Assembly (NCBI GenBank): GCA_022865845.1
Contig: JALHUC010000055.1
Span: 1 to 5,508, forward strand
Reading direction: 5' to 3'
Source: a bacterium
Lineage (GTDB): Bacteria; BMS3Abin14
Length of the DNA: 5,508 nucleotides
The notes below the pieces were generated by a model. It was not told the origin of the DNA. It was given only the letters and a program-made list of their open reading frames with translations, and did not search any database. Positions 5,505-5,508 of the stretch are shown here, in pieces. Both the position numbers and the translations under genes were made by a program. The stretch's first letter is position 1; every line of letters starts with the position of its first letter.

Positions 5505-5508
5505 TGCG

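Overview
The window looks like chromosome from a Gram-negative bacterium of roughly even base composition. Exported proteins with N-terminal signal or anchor segments and repeat-rich gaps fit a deltaproteobacterium-like or uncultured lineage, but this taxonomic guess is weak. There is no integrase, transposase, CRISPR array, tRNA or rRNA. The coding content is mostly housekeeping or envelope-type, and I do not see a convincing new multi-gene system.

Layout: (1) Bases 1-1238, minus strand: most of an exported TlpA-type thioredoxin-like protein with an unusually long C-terminal extension that runs off the window. (2) Bases 1239-1299: a 61-bp divergent promoter region with an extended -10 for the minus-strand gene and a perfect 10-bp palindrome. 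(3) Bases 1300-2082, plus: an exported staphylococcal-nuclease-fold protein with an extra beta-rich, possibly OB-like, C-terminal domain. (4) Bases 2083-2264: a gap holding an octamer repeat, a ~70-bp hairpin element and a heptamer repeat. (5) Bases 2265-3473, plus: a membrane-anchored TPR protein with a C-terminal HEXXH metallopeptidase domain, starting at TTG. (6) Bases 3473-4795, plus: the ribosome-assembly GTPase Der, overlapping the peptidase gene by one base (TAATG). (7) Bases 4796-4963: a gap built largely from degenerate 7-bp tandem repeats. (8) Bases 4964-5431, plus: a small DEDDy-type RNase H-fold exonuclease-like protein. (9) Bases 5432-5508: an inverted repeat across the stop codon, an 8-bp G-rich tandem repeat with G-quadruplex potential, and a second copy of a short repeat from the previous gap.

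How the genes relate: the TlpA-like and nuclease genes are divergent, both products are predicted to be exported, and they may share control through the short spacer. The TPR-peptidase and der are almost certainly co-transcribed and translationally coupled. The RNase H-fold gene follows in the same direction after a repeat-filled gap, so its operon membership is uncertain. The most notable non-coding signal is that each of the three plus-strand gaps carries degenerate 7- or 8-bp tandem repeats of differing sequence.
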